Positions 1 to 9,453 of a stretch of DNA of 64,000 nucleotides are shown here, piece by piece. Source of the DNA: Vibrio sp. CB1-14 (lineage in GTDB: Bacteria; Pseudomonadota; Gammaproteobacteria; Enterobacterales; Vibrionaceae); the NCBI RefSeq assembly GCF_040412085.2, contig NZ_CP115921.1, positions 1,426,001 through 1,490,000 of the forward strand. The letters are read 5' to 3'. Under the pieces are notes generated by a model. That model saw only the letters and a list, made by a program, of their open reading frames with translations, was not told where the DNA came from and made no database searches. The position numbers and the translations under genes are program-made. Within the stretch, counting starts at the first letter, position 1, and the number at the start of each line of letters is the position of its first letter.

Positions 1-1218
1 GGTGATTTTAATTTAGAAGTACCGCCTGTTTATCGCGAGTGCTCAAAATATGTTCCAATCGTGGTAGACGTACCCCAAGGTGCTATCGATACGGATTTCC
101 CAGATACGCCAATTGAAGAAGCTTACACTATGGTGATCGCTCCGAAATATGCCCAGAGTACAGATTCAGATTTGTATAACCTAACACCTCTGACTTCTGT
201 TGTCTGGAATGAAGTGGAGAAAGAGCTATATGAAAATGTCTCAACTGAGCTTTCTTGTGAATCAATACTACAGGAACAGGAGTTGCGAGAGGATATTGCC
301 CAGCGTTTGGCAGAGCAAGAAGTTCGTATTGCTCGCCGTTACAATATTACCGTCGAGGAGTTGTATGGAGACTATATAGATTCAGGGAATAATGAAGTAC
401 ATCAAATCGCGCAAGACATTGTCCCGGGTCTACAGAAATCTTATTCCGATACTCGCCAGTTGCATAGTCAATATCCACAAGCCAACTTAGCTTGGGTAGA
501 GTACTTTTTAGGAAAGTGGGACAGTTCAAATAACAGCTATGACAACGCTTGGTATCGATATCAGTTTGTGCAAATGTCGAATGGTAATTTTGAATCACAA
601 ACCAATGAGATGTCGAATGACTTAACAACTGTTATTGGTCTTTATGATAAAAGCTCCATGATGACTACCGTTCGAGATGGGGTGAACATTGAACAGGTGG
701 TTTCGATGGGTAAAGGCACAAACCAGTACGATTGTTCTGTTAGCGAATGGTTGGAAACCACGGTGCAACTGTCTTCTGGAGTTCGAAACACCGTTTATGG
801 AAATGTAGGGGATTGGAGTGATTGCAGCAACACTGTTCTAGCTAATAGCTATACAACACAAGCATTAGTGACCAAAGATTATCTAGGACAAGACCTTATC
901 AGCTACTCAGAGCATACGTATGAGCCTGGAAATGACAGCGGTTTTTCACATCTTGTGGGAGTGACTGACACAGTAGTTGCATCGGATCTTACTCCAGTTC
1001 GCAGTGCCGTTAACACGGATTTCTACAGCGAAGAAAGCCACGGCGCAGATTTCTGGAATAGAACCAAGAATGAGTTTGGTGATGATCCTAGTCAAATAAT
1101 GACAAGCCATACCAGCGATGGGAAGTGGAAACGTATCATCAACTATAAGAATGGTACGCACAAAACGGAATGTGGTGCTTCTGAAGCTGATTTATCCGAA
1201 GCGAACTGTCTGAATTGA
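1..1218 (+). CDS. Large secreted/hypothetical protein, C-terminal part
   Basis: The frame is open from the first base of the window, so the start lies upstream and only the last 405 codons are visible. The product is acidic, soluble-looking and rich in Asn, Ser, Thr and Tyr, with no membrane segment in the visible part. It has a few scattered Cys, including a pair near the C-terminus. This composition suits an exported or periplasmic protein. I recall similar long uncharacterised proteins in vibrios, but I recognise no domain and assign no function. A GTG at 61 is in frame but has no convincing ribosome binding site, which supports reading through from upstream. It converges with the leftward tldE gene, and a shared hairpin separates them. 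Confidence 0.75.
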   Translation, partial: GDFNLEVPPVYRECSKYVPIVVDVPQGAIDTDFPDTPIEEAYTMVIAPKYAQSTDSDLYNLTPLTSVVWNEVEKELYENVSTELSCESILQEQELREDIAQRLAEQEVRIARRYNITVEELYGDYIDSGNNEVHQIAQDIVPGLQKSYSDTRQLHSQYPQANLAWVEYFLGKWDSSNNSYDNAWYRYQFVQMSNGNFESQTNEMSNDLTTVIGLYDKSSMMTTVRDGVNIEQVVSMGKGTNQYDCSVSEWLETTVQLSSGVRNTVYGNVGDWSDCSNTVLANSYTTQALVTKDYLGQDLISYSEHTYEPGNDSGFSHLVGVTDTVVASDLTPVRSAVNTDFYSEESHGADFWNRTKNEFGDDPSQIMTSHTSDGKWKRIINYKNGTHKTECGASEADLSEANCLN

Positions 1219-1260
1219 TTCATTCATATTAAAGAGGTTTTTAATAAAACATTCTTACAT

Positions 1261-1295
1261 AAAAATAGAGCCCAGCATTGAATCCAATGCTGGGC
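1261..1295 (-). terminator. Terminator of the tldD-tldE unit
   Basis: A perfect 10-bp inverted repeat (1271-1280 with 1285-1294, 4-nt loop) is followed on the minus strand by a T-rich run complementary to 1261-1265. It lies just past the tldE stop. The + strand also carries a TT-rich tail, so it may act for both converging genes. Confidence 0.75.
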
Positions 1296-1306
1296 GTCAT
1301 TTCTGC

Positions 1307-2650
1307 CTACTTACCACCAATACTCAACCGAGCAAACCTCACATCCGGCGCAAAGAAAGTTCGGCTGTCATTAATCAGTTGGCTATCACCAACTGCATCC
1401 ACTTCTTGCAACATTTTGTAGAAGTTACCCGCAACCGTAATACCTCGTACCGGTTGGACTCTTACTCCGTCACGACACAAGAAACCGCTAGCGCCAAACG
1501 AGAAGTCACCGCTGACTGGGTCGGCACCAGAATGGACGCCTTGCAGTTCAACAAGCTCCAGATAATCGCCTGCTTTGACTTCACTAGCATTGCTTAAGCC
1601 AGAGGCGATCACTTTATGGTTGGCGGAAACGTCTAGGCTGGATTTCGCGCCACGTGCTGCACTGGCAGTGGATACTGCGTCTAGATAGCTTGCAGTATGG
1701 CTATTATGCAATAGCGTATTGAGCTTTCCGCCTGAGATTAGTACGTTGTCTTGAGTCGCAAAGCCTTCGCTGTCGAAGCTAGCGATTGCCATGCCGTTTG
1801 GCATATACGCCATATCTGTCAGAGTAATCAGCTCACTCGCAATTGACTCGCCTATCTTGTTGCCAAGTGGCGTAATGCCTTTCATGGCACTAACACCAGA
1901 GAATGCACTGCTAAAGGCTCCGAATAGGCTGCTTAATGCGTTGATATCGAAAATAGCCGAATACTCACCAGTAGCAACCGGAGCACCGTCGAGTAAGTCA
2001 CGCGCAAGGTTGTAGCCTTGCTCGATACAGTAGCTAGGATTCAGCTCATCAAAGCGGCGCCCCACCGAGACTTTGCCCGCCATAGATTGCTTGCCTTCTT
2101 TCTCAAATAGCGTGTAAGCGTAACAGCTAAATGAGCGCTCAAAATGCTGGCAGAGTGTGCCTTGTGTGTTGGCGAGAATAAACTGAGTCTCTCCATCGGC
2201 ATAACCGTTGTAAGGTGCGCTTGATGCGTGGGGTAGGGAAATAACCCCTTGCTCTAGCGCGAGTGAGAGCTCAATCTTCTCATCGACGGAAGCGGTATCT
2301 TGCTGAGCAATTTCTGCAAAATCTGTGGTGATTTTGCTATCGATACAGCTAATCGTTTGATGTTCGTCTTGCTTAGAAAAACGTGCGCTTTGAAGGGCGT
2401 TTGTCAGCATGAGGTCGAGACTAGCGGTCTCTAATGACTCCGAGTAGCTGGTGGCAATGCGTGCATCTTTGACTACGCGAACCCCAAGAACCTGGCTTGA
2501 GCTCACTTTGTACTCATCCAGTTGTCCTTGGTTCGCTTTCAGCGAAAAGCTGTTGCTACGATTGACAATGACATCAGCTTCAGCACCTTGGCGCTTGGCT
2601 TCAGAAAGGACGTAATCGACGGCATCAAGAAGTTGTTTGTCTTGGCTCAT
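1307..2650 (-). CDS. pmbA: TldE/PmbA family metalloprotease subunit
   Basis: A 447-residue protein close to the usual length of PmbA/TldE (about 450). Family hallmarks include the N-terminal alpha/beta region and the C-terminal block with Gly-Ala-rich strands, including GDFSFGASG near residue 380 and the family-typical GxxVxPVRGITVAGN stretch. TldE is the non-metal partner of TldD. The heterodimer degrades unfolded peptides and trims leader peptides of modified peptides such as microcin B17, and it also affects the CcdA antitoxin. The ATG overlaps the tldD stop by one base (TAATG), so translation is coupled, as expected for a 1:1 complex. A MetSer start with no better downstream option supports the coordinate. 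Confidence 0.9.
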   Translation of the reverse strand: MSQDKQLLDAVDYVLSEAKRQGAEADVIVNRSNSFSLKANQGQLDEYKVSSSQVLGVRVVKDARIATSYSESLETASLDLMLTNALQSARFSKQDEHQTISCIDSKITTDFAEIAQQDTASVDEKIELSLALEQGVISLPHASSAPYNGYADGETQFILANTQGTLCQHFERSFSCYAYTLFEKEGKQSMAGKVSVGRRFDELNPSYCIEQGYNLARDLLDGAPVATGEYSAIFDINALSSLFGAFSSAFSGVSAMKGITPLGNKIGESIASELITLTDMAYMPNGMAIASFDSEGFATQDNVLISGGKLNTLLHNSHTASYLDAVSTASAARGAKSSLDVSANHKVIASGLSNASEVKAGDYLELVELQGVHSGADPVSGDFSFGASGFLCRDGVRVQPVRGITVAGNFYKMLQEVDAVGDSQLINDSRTFFAPDVRFARLSIGGK

Positions 2651-4035
2651 TAGTTACCACCTCCCACAAGAATGTTATCTACTTTTAACGAAGGCTGACC
2701 TACCGTTGTCGTGACAGCACCACTTACGGAACCACACATACCAGGGGCAAGTGCCATGTCTTTGCCAACCATGCTGATTTCCTTAAGCACCTTTGGCCCA
2801 GTACTAATTAGGGTTGCAGTTTTTAGAGGTTTGGTGATTTTTCCGTTTTCAATCAAGTAAGCTTCTCGAACGGCAAAGTTGAATTCACCTGTACCTGGCT
2901 GTACTGAGCCGCCGCCCATTTTCTTAGCATAAATTCCACGTTCAACACCGGCTAACATATCATCGAGAGAATGTTCACCTGTCTCAATGAAGGTATTACG
3001 CATACGTGACGTGGGCGCAAACTTGTAGTTTTGGCGACGACCAGAGCCCGTTGGTTTAAAGCCTGTCTTCATTCCGCCCATTTTGTCGACCATAAAGCTG
3101 GTCAGCTTGCCGTCTTTAATGAGTTGCGTTCGTTGAGTTGCCATGCCTTCGTCGTCAACATGGATAGAGCCCCATTCATTGGTCATAGTGCCATCATCAA
3201 CGGCACTCACTGCTGTATGAGCAATCATCTCGCCCATTTTGTCATGGAACACAGAAGCCTTTTTAGCCACTGATGTGGTTTCAAGCAGATGACCACACGC
3301 CTCGTGGAAGATGACACCGCCAAAGCCATTACCAATGACTACCGGCATTTCGCCGGAAGGGCATGCATCTGCGCCGAGCTTGATCAATGCTTGCTGGGCA
3401 ATAGTTTGACCAAGTTCCTGAGCATCAAGCTGTTCGCTAAACTCCCAGCCTTGCAGCGCACCAGGGCCTTCTGAACCAGAAGATTGCTCATTGCCTTTTT
3501 GGGCAACGGTGTTACCAGACACACGAATGTAGTGGCGCGTATCATCAACATGTAGGCCTTCAGAATTGAAGATGGAAACCTGCTGCTCGCGCTGTAAAAC
3601 ATTACCAATAAACTGAGTAATGTATTCGCTTTCGGCGCGTGCAGCTGCATCAGCTTTAAGTAAGAATGCGATCTTTGAATCTAGATTGGCGTCTTTGCTA
3701 AGTGGTAAACGACAACCATGCTGGATAGGGTAGCGATTAAGATTAAGCGCACCTGCTGTAGCTATTTGCTCACGTTTGTCTTTTGCAGCGAGCAATGATG
3801 TAACTCGCTTCAGTTCATTTTCATCCGTGCTATTCGTGTAGCCGTAGAGTACTTTGTGGCCGAAAAATAGGCGGATCCCGATACCAAAATCGATGCCTGA
3901 GTTTACTTTGTCCACTTCGCCTGACGCGATTTGGATCGAATTTGTCTGATGGTGCTCGACGAATAGTTCAGCAAAATCTGCCCCTAAGAATAGGGCGTGG
4001 TCAATCACTGCTTTCGCCGTTACAGAATTAAGCAT
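2650..4035 (-). CDS. tldD: TldD family zinc metalloprotease
   Basis: The catalytic subunit of the TldD/TldE protease. The HExxxH zinc motif (HEACGH, residues 244-249) is intact, and the typical glycine-rich C-terminal region ends in GGGN. I placed the start at 4035, because AAGGAG lies 6-7 bases ahead of this ATG. An in-frame ATG at 4089 has no such site and would add 18 residues of poor conservation. From 4035 the product is 461 residues, slightly shorter than E. coli TldD (481). It is the first gene of a two-gene unit with pmbA. In E. coli the two genes are far apart, so the fused arrangement may mark a second, paralogous pair. Confidence 0.9.
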   Translation of the reverse strand: MLNSVTAKAVIDHALFLGADFAELFVEHHQTNSIQIASGEVDKVNSGIDFGIGIRLFFGHKVLYGYTNSTDENELKRVTSLLAAKDKREQIATAGALNLNRYPIQHGCRLPLSKDANLDSKIAFLLKADAAARAESEYITQFIGNVLQREQQVSIFNSEGLHVDDTRHYIRVSGNTVAQKGNEQSSGSEGPGALQGWEFSEQLDAQELGQTIAQQALIKLGADACPSGEMPVVIGNGFGGVIFHEACGHLLETTSVAKKASVFHDKMGEMIAHTAVSAVDDGTMTNEWGSIHVDDEGMATQRTQLIKDGKLTSFMVDKMGGMKTGFKPTGSGRRQNYKFAPTSRMRNTFIETGEHSLDDMLAGVERGIYAKKMGGGSVQPGTGEFNFAVREAYLIENGKITKPLKTATLISTGPKVLKEISMVGKDMALAPGMCGSVSGAVTTTVGQPSLKVDNILVGGGN

Positions 4036-4324
4036 GAAATCTCCTTGCTCGTGGAACGTCCGAGAGAGCCTCAATGAAAGTTGAGGCATATCAGAATGTT
4101 AACATTTATCAAACAAATGGTCTTGTGGAAAATAATGGCTTTATGTAAGGCTTTTCTTCATTCAATACGAGTAACTCATAGTACGAGCATAGTGATAAGT
4201 TTAGAATGGTTTAATGATGAGGAAGAAGGACATACCGTCGATTTTTCTGGTAAATAGTCGAAAAAACTAATCTGATATGTATGCGTGTTCGTAAGTTATT
4301 GAAAGCATCGACACGGAGCCCAGT

Positions 4325-4501
4325 ATGTTCTCATTTTTAAAGCGCGATCCTGCTAGAAAACTTAAAAAACGCCATTCCATGTTGCTAGAACAAGCGATGC
4401 ATGCCCAGAGAAATGGCGATATCAAACTGTACTCAAAATTAACCGCTGAAGCCGAAGAGCTCTTTGAGCAAATCAAAAAGCTTGCGGCTTCGAATAGCTA
4501 G
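4325..4501 (+). CDS. Small DUF6435-type protein
   Basis: A 58-codon gene. The product begins MFSFLKRDP and continues with a Lys-rich helix, the motif AQRNGDIKLYSKLTAEAE and a Lys/Ala tail, so it is almost certainly all-helical and soluble. The pattern 'MFSFLKxDPxxKLxK...QRNGDI' matches what I recall of the DUF6435 family, short proteins of unknown function common in Vibrio and Shewanella. A weak GGAG precedes the ATG. It converges with the leftward U32 gene with only 24 bases between stops. Confidence 0.75.
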   Translation: MFSFLKRDPARKLKKRHSMLLEQAMHAQRNGDIKLYSKLTAEAEELFEQIKKLAASNS

Positions 4502-4525
4502 GTTTGAGGAGGGGGGAGCTTTATC

Positions 4526-6511
4526 CTAAATGCCTTTTTGGTATTGTTGGTTGCTCGTGTGTTGGATAAGGTTACCAACGATACTGAGGTCGCCATCTAG
4601 AAGTAGTGCTTTGAACGCGTTAATGACTTCAAGTTTGTTACCGTCTACTTTTGTTTCTGTCTGAATATCTCTTAGGTCGATAAACACATCGGTAATAAGG
4701 TCGCGATGGTCAGTCAGTACCTCTAGGTTCAAAATATTGTGCTCGCTATAGAGACTGTTGTGCGAGCCTTTTTGCTTTTGAACCACATAAGGGTTGTCTT
4801 TAAGGTTGATAATCGACGTACGCTTGCTGCAGCGTCTCAGGCAGCCTTTGTTGACTTTGATTTTCTTGCAGCCTTCCGTTTGTTGGAACAGACACTGGCG
4901 ACTAGTCAGTAACGTATTCGGATGATACACACTATAGAACGTACGCATGCCACTTGGTCTTCTAACGTAGCGAAGCTGTTTGTTACTCAGTTCATTAGAT
5001 AGGAATGTACCAGAGGCAGAGTACTCCTCTTGAAGACACTTCAATGTGTACGAGTTGGTGCTATTCATGTGTGGCCCTGCTACCCAATCTAACCCTAGCG
5101 TTTGAGCGTGGAAACCGACACCTGAGTTATTGGTAATAAGTAGTGATGGCTTAATAGTTTCTAAGAAGGCTTTAGCCGCTTCAAAATCATCGCCGATGAG
5201 AATCGCTGGGAACCAAGGTTTTAGGTTAGGGTTAGATTCAAACAGCGAAATTATAGCGGGCAGTTCTGCACTTAGCCCCATTGGTAGTTGAAAATAGACC
5301 TCAACACCGCTTTCCAAACTGAGAACGGCATCTTCAGGGCTTGAAACTAATACTGATAGTGGTTTTTGGCGGTTTAGCTCTGAGTTTTGCGCTAATTTTT
5401 CTAACTCTGGCGCTTCAATCGCGCCTTTCAAGCTCGCTGATGGGCGGTCAGCGTTAATATCCATGGCAGCAATTTGTGCGTCAACATGTTGGATGATATC
5501 GGTTTTTTTGTCGTAAAGACGCTGCTTAACCGCTTGTACTTGCTCGGTACTGGTGCATTGATACACCTTAGAGAAATGCGTAACCGCGTTGTCTCTTGGG
5601 TTGTCGATATACATGCTTTTGCCGTATTCACCTTGTAGAAAACCGTTAGAGAAATCGCGGTTAAATACGGTGTACAGCTCGCTAGTGTCTTCTGAAAGCG
5701 TTTCACCTTCGCACAAGCGATCTATTTGCTTGCGCCAGTTGTCGACAACGGTATAAACGTAATGCGGTTTTTTGATGCGACCTTCAACTTTGAGTGAATA
5801 GACACCCGCGTCGGCAAGCGCTTGAAGATCGCCAAATGCTGAGTTGTCTTTCAGGTTGAGTGGGTAGTCGTAGCCTTGCTTGGTGGTTTGGTATTGCTCA
5901 CGGCATGGCTGACTGCAACGACCACGGTTACCAGAAGCGCCATTACGCGCCGAGCTGATATAGCAAAGCCCAGAAAAACCGATGCAGTATGAACCATGAA
6001 CGAACACTTCCATTAACACGTCATGTTGATGCCCAAAATGAGCGAGATGCGCAATCTCATCAATGTTAAGCTCACGAGAAAGGTTAACGCGGCTGGCCGT
6101 CATCTGTTTGAGAAACTCGATTTGACCCGTGTTGTGAGTGTTGAGCTGCGTTGAAGCATGAACGTCTAAGCTTGGGAAGTGACGTTTAACCAAATACGCT
6201 AAACCAAGATCTTGAACGATAACGCCATCAATATCGGTGTTGACCAACTGCGCCAATAAGCGCATTACAGCGGCAATTTCACTTTCTAAGATCAGTACAT
6301 TAAGCGTCAGAAACACTTGGCACTGATTAGCATGAGCAAGCTCAAGAACGCCCGCAAGGTTGTCGAGTGTTAAGTTCGCTGCACGGTTTCGAGCGTTAAA
6401 ACGATCCAATCCGCAGTACACCGCATCTGCACCCGCTGCGATCGCTGCTTTGATTGACTCAACATCACCACCCGGTGCCAACAATTCAAACTGATCTCTT
6501 GTCACAACCAT
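4526..6511 (-). CDS. U32-family protein (RlhA/TrhP/YhbU-like)
   Basis: The N-terminal half is a clear U32 'peptidase' domain: LLAPGGDVESIKAAI near the start, the GADAVYCGL strand, VIVQDLG, HASTQLN, and the signature region around VHGSYCIGFSGLCYIS followed by NRGRCSQPCR. The Cys cluster matches the iron-sulfur ligands of this family. Characterised relatives act in prephenate- or O2-dependent hydroxylation of tRNA, rRNA or ubiquinone rather than in proteolysis. The C-terminal half (about 400-660) is specific to this longer subtype and has a second Cys-rich patch (CLFQQTEGCKK, CLRRC). The start is uncertain: ATG at 6511, or GTG at 6505, which has AAGGG at better spacing. A longer in-frame start at 6574 has no visible ribosome site. 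Which RNA or other substrate it modifies cannot be told from sequence. Confidence 0.8.
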   Translation of the reverse strand: MVVTRDQFELLAPGGDVESIKAAIAAGADAVYCGLDRFNARNRAANLTLDNLAGVLELAHANQCQVFLTLNVLILESEIAAVMRLLAQLVNTDIDGVIVQDLGLAYLVKRHFPSLDVHASTQLNTHNTGQIEFLKQMTASRVNLSRELNIDEIAHLAHFGHQHDVLMEVFVHGSYCIGFSGLCYISSARNGASGNRGRCSQPCREQYQTTKQGYDYPLNLKDNSAFGDLQALADAGVYSLKVEGRIKKPHYVYTVVDNWRKQIDRLCEGETLSEDTSELYTVFNRDFSNGFLQGEYGKSMYIDNPRDNAVTHFSKVYQCTSTEQVQAVKQRLYDKKTDIIQHVDAQIAAMDINADRPSASLKGAIEAPELEKLAQNSELNRQKPLSVLVSSPEDAVLSLESGVEVYFQLPMGLSAELPAIISLFESNPNLKPWFPAILIGDDFEAAKAFLETIKPSLLITNNSGVGFHAQTLGLDWVAGPHMNSTNSYTLKCLQEEYSASGTFLSNELSNKQLRYVRRPSGMRTFYSVYHPNTLLTSRQCLFQQTEGCKKIKVNKGCLRRCSKRTSIINLKDNPYVVQKQKGSHNSLYSEHNILNLEVLTDHRDLITDVFIDLRDIQTETKVDGNKLEVINAFKALLLDGDLSIVGNLIQHTSNQQYQKGI

Positions 6512-6598
6512 ACCCTTACAAAAAATGAGGGCGTAGTCTACAGCAATTTGCCCCAGATTTCGTCTCAAATTCATATCTATCGATATTTATGTAATTAG

Positions 6599-6627
6599 TT
6601 GACTATGTGATCTTGATTCAAAATTAT
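6599..6627 (+). promoter_or_regulatory. Candidate sigma70 promoter for the lipase unit
   Basis: TTGACT (6599-6604), a 17-base spacer and AATTAT (6622-6627), about 125 bases ahead of the lipase gene. Read by eye only; the -10 is weak. Confidence 0.3.
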
Positions 6628-6753
6628 CAGTCTTTCCTCGACTAGCTTTAATACTAATCGTCAGGGTAAAGGCGTTTGCAGCGGTACTCATTTCAACTCA
6701 GAGAGCAAAACTCAATCCAGGCTCTGGCTCATTATTCATAATGGGAGGTCACA

Positions 6754-8178
6754 ATGATCGTTATTTTTGTACATGGATGGAGTGTTACCGACACGAATAC
6801 TTATGGGCTTTTACCGGAAGCGATTGCCAAACAGGCCGCAGATTATGGTTTAACGGTTGATATTAAGCATGTATGGCTAGGACGGTATATCAGCTTTGAT
6901 GACGCGGTAGACATGGGAGATATCACACGAGCATTTGATAGTGCGCTGCGTGACACCATACCACAAGGCGACGGGATTGAGGCTTTTTCATGTATCACTC
7001 ACTCAACGGGTGGCCCAGTCGTGCGTGAATGGCTAGACCGTTATTATGGGAGTGAGGAGCTCGCTCAAAGCCCTCTAAACCATCTTGTTATGTTGGCACC
7101 GGCCAATCATGGCTCACCATTGGCTGCACTTGGAAAGCAGCGAGTCGGGCGAATTAAGGCCTGGTTCAATGATATTGAACCAGGGCAACAAGTGCTTGAC
7201 TGGTTATCACTGGGGAGTCAGCCACAAATAGATCTGGCTAAGGCCTATCTAACCTATCAACCAGCGAGTAATGGCTTTTATCCGTTTGTATTGACTGGGG
7301 AGAGTATTGATAAGGCTTTCTATGACTTTATCAACAGTTATCTTACTGAGCCTGGTTCGGATGGCGTGGTTCGAGTATCTGGTGCCAATATGAATTACTC
7401 CATCGCAAAGTTTGTTGAGACGGAAGAAAGAGCTGAGGTGAAACATGCCGAAGATGACTTGCCAGTGAGTTTGCTTTCTCTTGAGGGAGCAGTGCAGCGA
7501 CCTCAGGCAGTACCACTAGGCGTGGTGCCAAAAGCCAGTCACTCGGGTAAGAGCAAAGGTATCATGCGAAGCGTGCTGAGTCCCACTTCAAGCAAACCGC
7601 AAGTGAGTGAGATCCTTCAGTGCCTCAAGGTTAATAGTGCGCAAGACTATCAAGCGAGGGTGCAATCACTTGAGACACTCACCGCGACAACACAACAGCG
7701 AACCAAACGTTTTATCAACTTAGTGTTCGTGCTCACAGATGATCAAGGGCACGCGGTTACAGACTATGACGTGATTTTTCTGGCAGGTCCCGACCGCGAT
7801 CCAAAGGGTTTCAAAAAGGGCTTCTTTTTAGACAAACAGAAGAACGCCGCTAACCCGAACCATATTGTTTTCTATGTAAATTATGATGTGATCGCCAAAA
7901 CAAACCTGACAGGATTTCGTGTAATTGCGCGTCCTAGCGAGGGGTTCAGTTTTTATCACGCCGTGGAGTATCGGGTGGAGAGCTCGGTGGTCGACTCCTT
8001 CTTACATCCCAATGAAACCTTGTACATTGAAGTTGAATTGCGCCGAAGAGTAGACCAAGGCGTGTTTTTGTTTGATGAAGCTAGCGATCCAAAGCTTAGA
8101 AAAGAGGGAGTAATATTTAAGTCGGAAACACGCTATGACTTTACTCATCAAAAGCCGACGGGCAAAGAAGTAAAATAG
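6754..8178 (+). CDS. Alpha/beta-hydrolase lipase, possible T6SS lipase effector
   Basis: 474 residues. The N-terminal 220 form an alpha/beta-hydrolase: the first strand IVIFVHGW carries the oxyanion His-Gly, and the nucleophile elbow is THSTGG with Ser84, a variant of GxSxG. The strand LVMLAPANHGSP follows. This layout is typical of PGAP1-like and phospholipase-type esterases. The C-terminal region (about 300-470) is beta-rich and not recognised. There is no signal peptide although the next gene encodes a lipoprotein. A cytosolic lipase next to a periplasmic lipoprotein is the layout of type VI secretion lipase effectors (Tle) with their immunity proteins, so that role is proposed here. No VgrG, PAAR or Hcp gene is in the window. 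GGAGG sits 6 bases before the ATG. An ordinary intracellular esterase remains possible. Confidence 0.7.
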   Translation: MIVIFVHGWSVTDTNTYGLLPEAIAKQAADYGLTVDIKHVWLGRYISFDDAVDMGDITRAFDSALRDTIPQGDGIEAFSCITHSTGGPVVREWLDRYYGSEELAQSPLNHLVMLAPANHGSPLAALGKQRVGRIKAWFNDIEPGQQVLDWLSLGSQPQIDLAKAYLTYQPASNGFYPFVLTGESIDKAFYDFINSYLTEPGSDGVVRVSGANMNYSIAKFVETEERAEVKHAEDDLPVSLLSLEGAVQRPQAVPLGVVPKASHSGKSKGIMRSVLSPTSSKPQVSEILQCLKVNSAQDYQARVQSLETLTATTQQRTKRFINLVFVLTDDQGHAVTDYDVIFLAGPDRDPKGFKKGFFLDKQKNAANPNHIVFYVNYDVIAKTNLTGFRVIARPSEGFSFYHAVEYRVESSVVDSFLHPNETLYIEVELRRRVDQGVFLFDEASDPKLRKEGVIFKSETRYDFTHQKPTGKEVK

Positions 8179-8187
8179 GTGGGAGCT

Positions 8188-8790
8188 ATGTTCAAACGAG
8201 TATATAGGGATCAACCTGTGAAATGGCTGATCATGAGCGCCCTAATGGTACTGGTTCAGGGGTGTGCAACACAGCCCGCGACGACAGTTGCCAACGCGTC
8301 CTCCTGTGAAGGCTCTGTGTTGTTGCCAAGTCCGCTAGCGGGAAAGTTTAAATCAGTAGATGACCCGAAGTTGCTAGATAAAGCGATGGGCGAGCCTCTG
8401 GCTGGAGGGCTGTGTCAAGGTGCGGTCTATCAAAGCACGGAAGAGGTAACTATCTATCGCGCTTGGAATAGTACTAATCCTGGGAGTCAATTTGGAAGCT
8501 GGTGGGCATTGACGAAACCCGCGGGGAAAACGGCAGACTATCGGAAGGACTATGAGATTTGCTATCAATGGTCTCCGCTCGACAAACTGGTGCAATGTAC
8601 ACTAAAGGTTGGTTCGACGGTCGTAGTAGGGAATGGGCAGAGTGCCAAATGCTCAGACTATCTTGAGTATCCAGTGTCAGAGGCGCAGCAGGTATTTATT
8701 GAATCGGCTTCGGATGCCATGTTTGATTGCAGTGGCTTCGATAGCATGATGAGTTGGCAACCGGAATCGCAGGGTTTGGCTAATCAATGA
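8188..8790 (+). CDS. Outer-membrane/periplasmic lipoprotein, candidate immunity protein
   Basis: The N-terminus is a short basic stretch, a hydrophobic helix (WLIMSALMVLV) and a lipobox VQGC, so the product should be acylated at that Cys. The mature part of about 180 residues has several Cys that could form disulfides and no recognised domain. The gene starts 9 bases after the lipase stop, with a purine-rich ribosome site overlapping the junction, so the two are co-transcribed. An in-frame GTG at 8179 is less likely because it would overlap that site. The location fits a protein that neutralises a lipase arriving in the periplasm, but no sequence relationship to a known immunity family was recognised. 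Confidence 0.75.
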   Translation: MFKRVYRDQPVKWLIMSALMVLVQGCATQPATTVANASSCEGSVLLPSPLAGKFKSVDDPKLLDKAMGEPLAGGLCQGAVYQSTEEVTIYRAWNSTNPGSQFGSWWALTKPAGKTADYRKDYEICYQWSPLDKLVQCTLKVGSTVVVGNGQSAKCSDYLEYPVSEAQQVFIESASDAMFDCSGFDSMMSWQPESQGLANQ

Positions 8791-8812
8791 ATCAACGATT
8801 ACTATAGAGAGC

Positions 8813-8851
8813 CCGCCTCACGAATGAATGATTTGGTGAGGCGGATTTTTT
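8813..8851 (+). terminator. Terminator of the lipase-lipoprotein unit
   Basis: The 9-bp stem CCGCCTCAC / GTGAGGCGG (8813-8821 with 8836-8844) is followed by a run of six T. Confidence 0.9.
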
Positions 8852-8853
8852 GC

Positions 8854-9228
8854 TTAAGACGTCTCTTTCATAGCCGAAACGACGGATGGGTCGTTTAGCA
8901 GGTTAAACAGCAAGCTTTTCGCTGAAGATCGCTGAGAGTCAGAGAGTTTCTTGTTCGGGTTTTCACGCGTTTGAGTCAGGATATTTTTGACAAATCGACT
9001 GTTGGTACCTGATAGTTCGTACACAAAGCGCAAGGTATTCATCAGTTCGTCTTGAGGTAGGCTGTACACGGCCATCTCACAGCTAAGACCATCCATAGCG
9101 AGTAGGTTATTCACGACCTCGCGTCGCTCAGCATTAAACTTTTCTTTGGCGATGTGGCCGTCGATCAATGCCTGTACTCGGTCTGCAATCGCGACCGGTA
9201 CTTCCATGGTTTTTGTTTCGTAAGTCAT
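8854..9228 (-). CDS. Hypothetical protein, 124 aa
   Basis: A soluble, mostly helical protein with no signal peptide, no transmembrane segment and no motif I recognise. The codon pattern and full-length frame look genuine. AAGGAG lies upstream of the ATG, though at a long spacing of about 11 bases. It is a single-gene unit, convergent with the lipoprotein gene and divergent from the dioxygenase gene. No function can be assigned. Confidence 0.65.
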   Translation of the reverse strand: MTYETKTMEVPVAIADRVQALIDGHIAKEKFNAERREVVNNLLAMDGLSCEMAVYSLPQDELMNTLRFVYELSGTNSRFVKNILTQTRENPNKKLSDSQRSSAKSLLFNLLNDPSVVSAMKETS

Positions 9229-9453
9229 CGCTGAATCTACTCCTTCGACTGGGATGTTTTACTCGGCACTAACCTGCTTCTTATCGTTACAAGGGCGGCC
9301 GTCAATGCTGTTCATAATGACAGAAAAACATTTTGATTAGTAGGGTAACTCTGGTCTGACGATTTACTTGGTAGTTTCTTGTTCGATTTTGCACTAGCAA
9401 GGGCGTACTTTGCGTACCACAATCTAAATACCCCTCCACATGAGAGTCTAATT

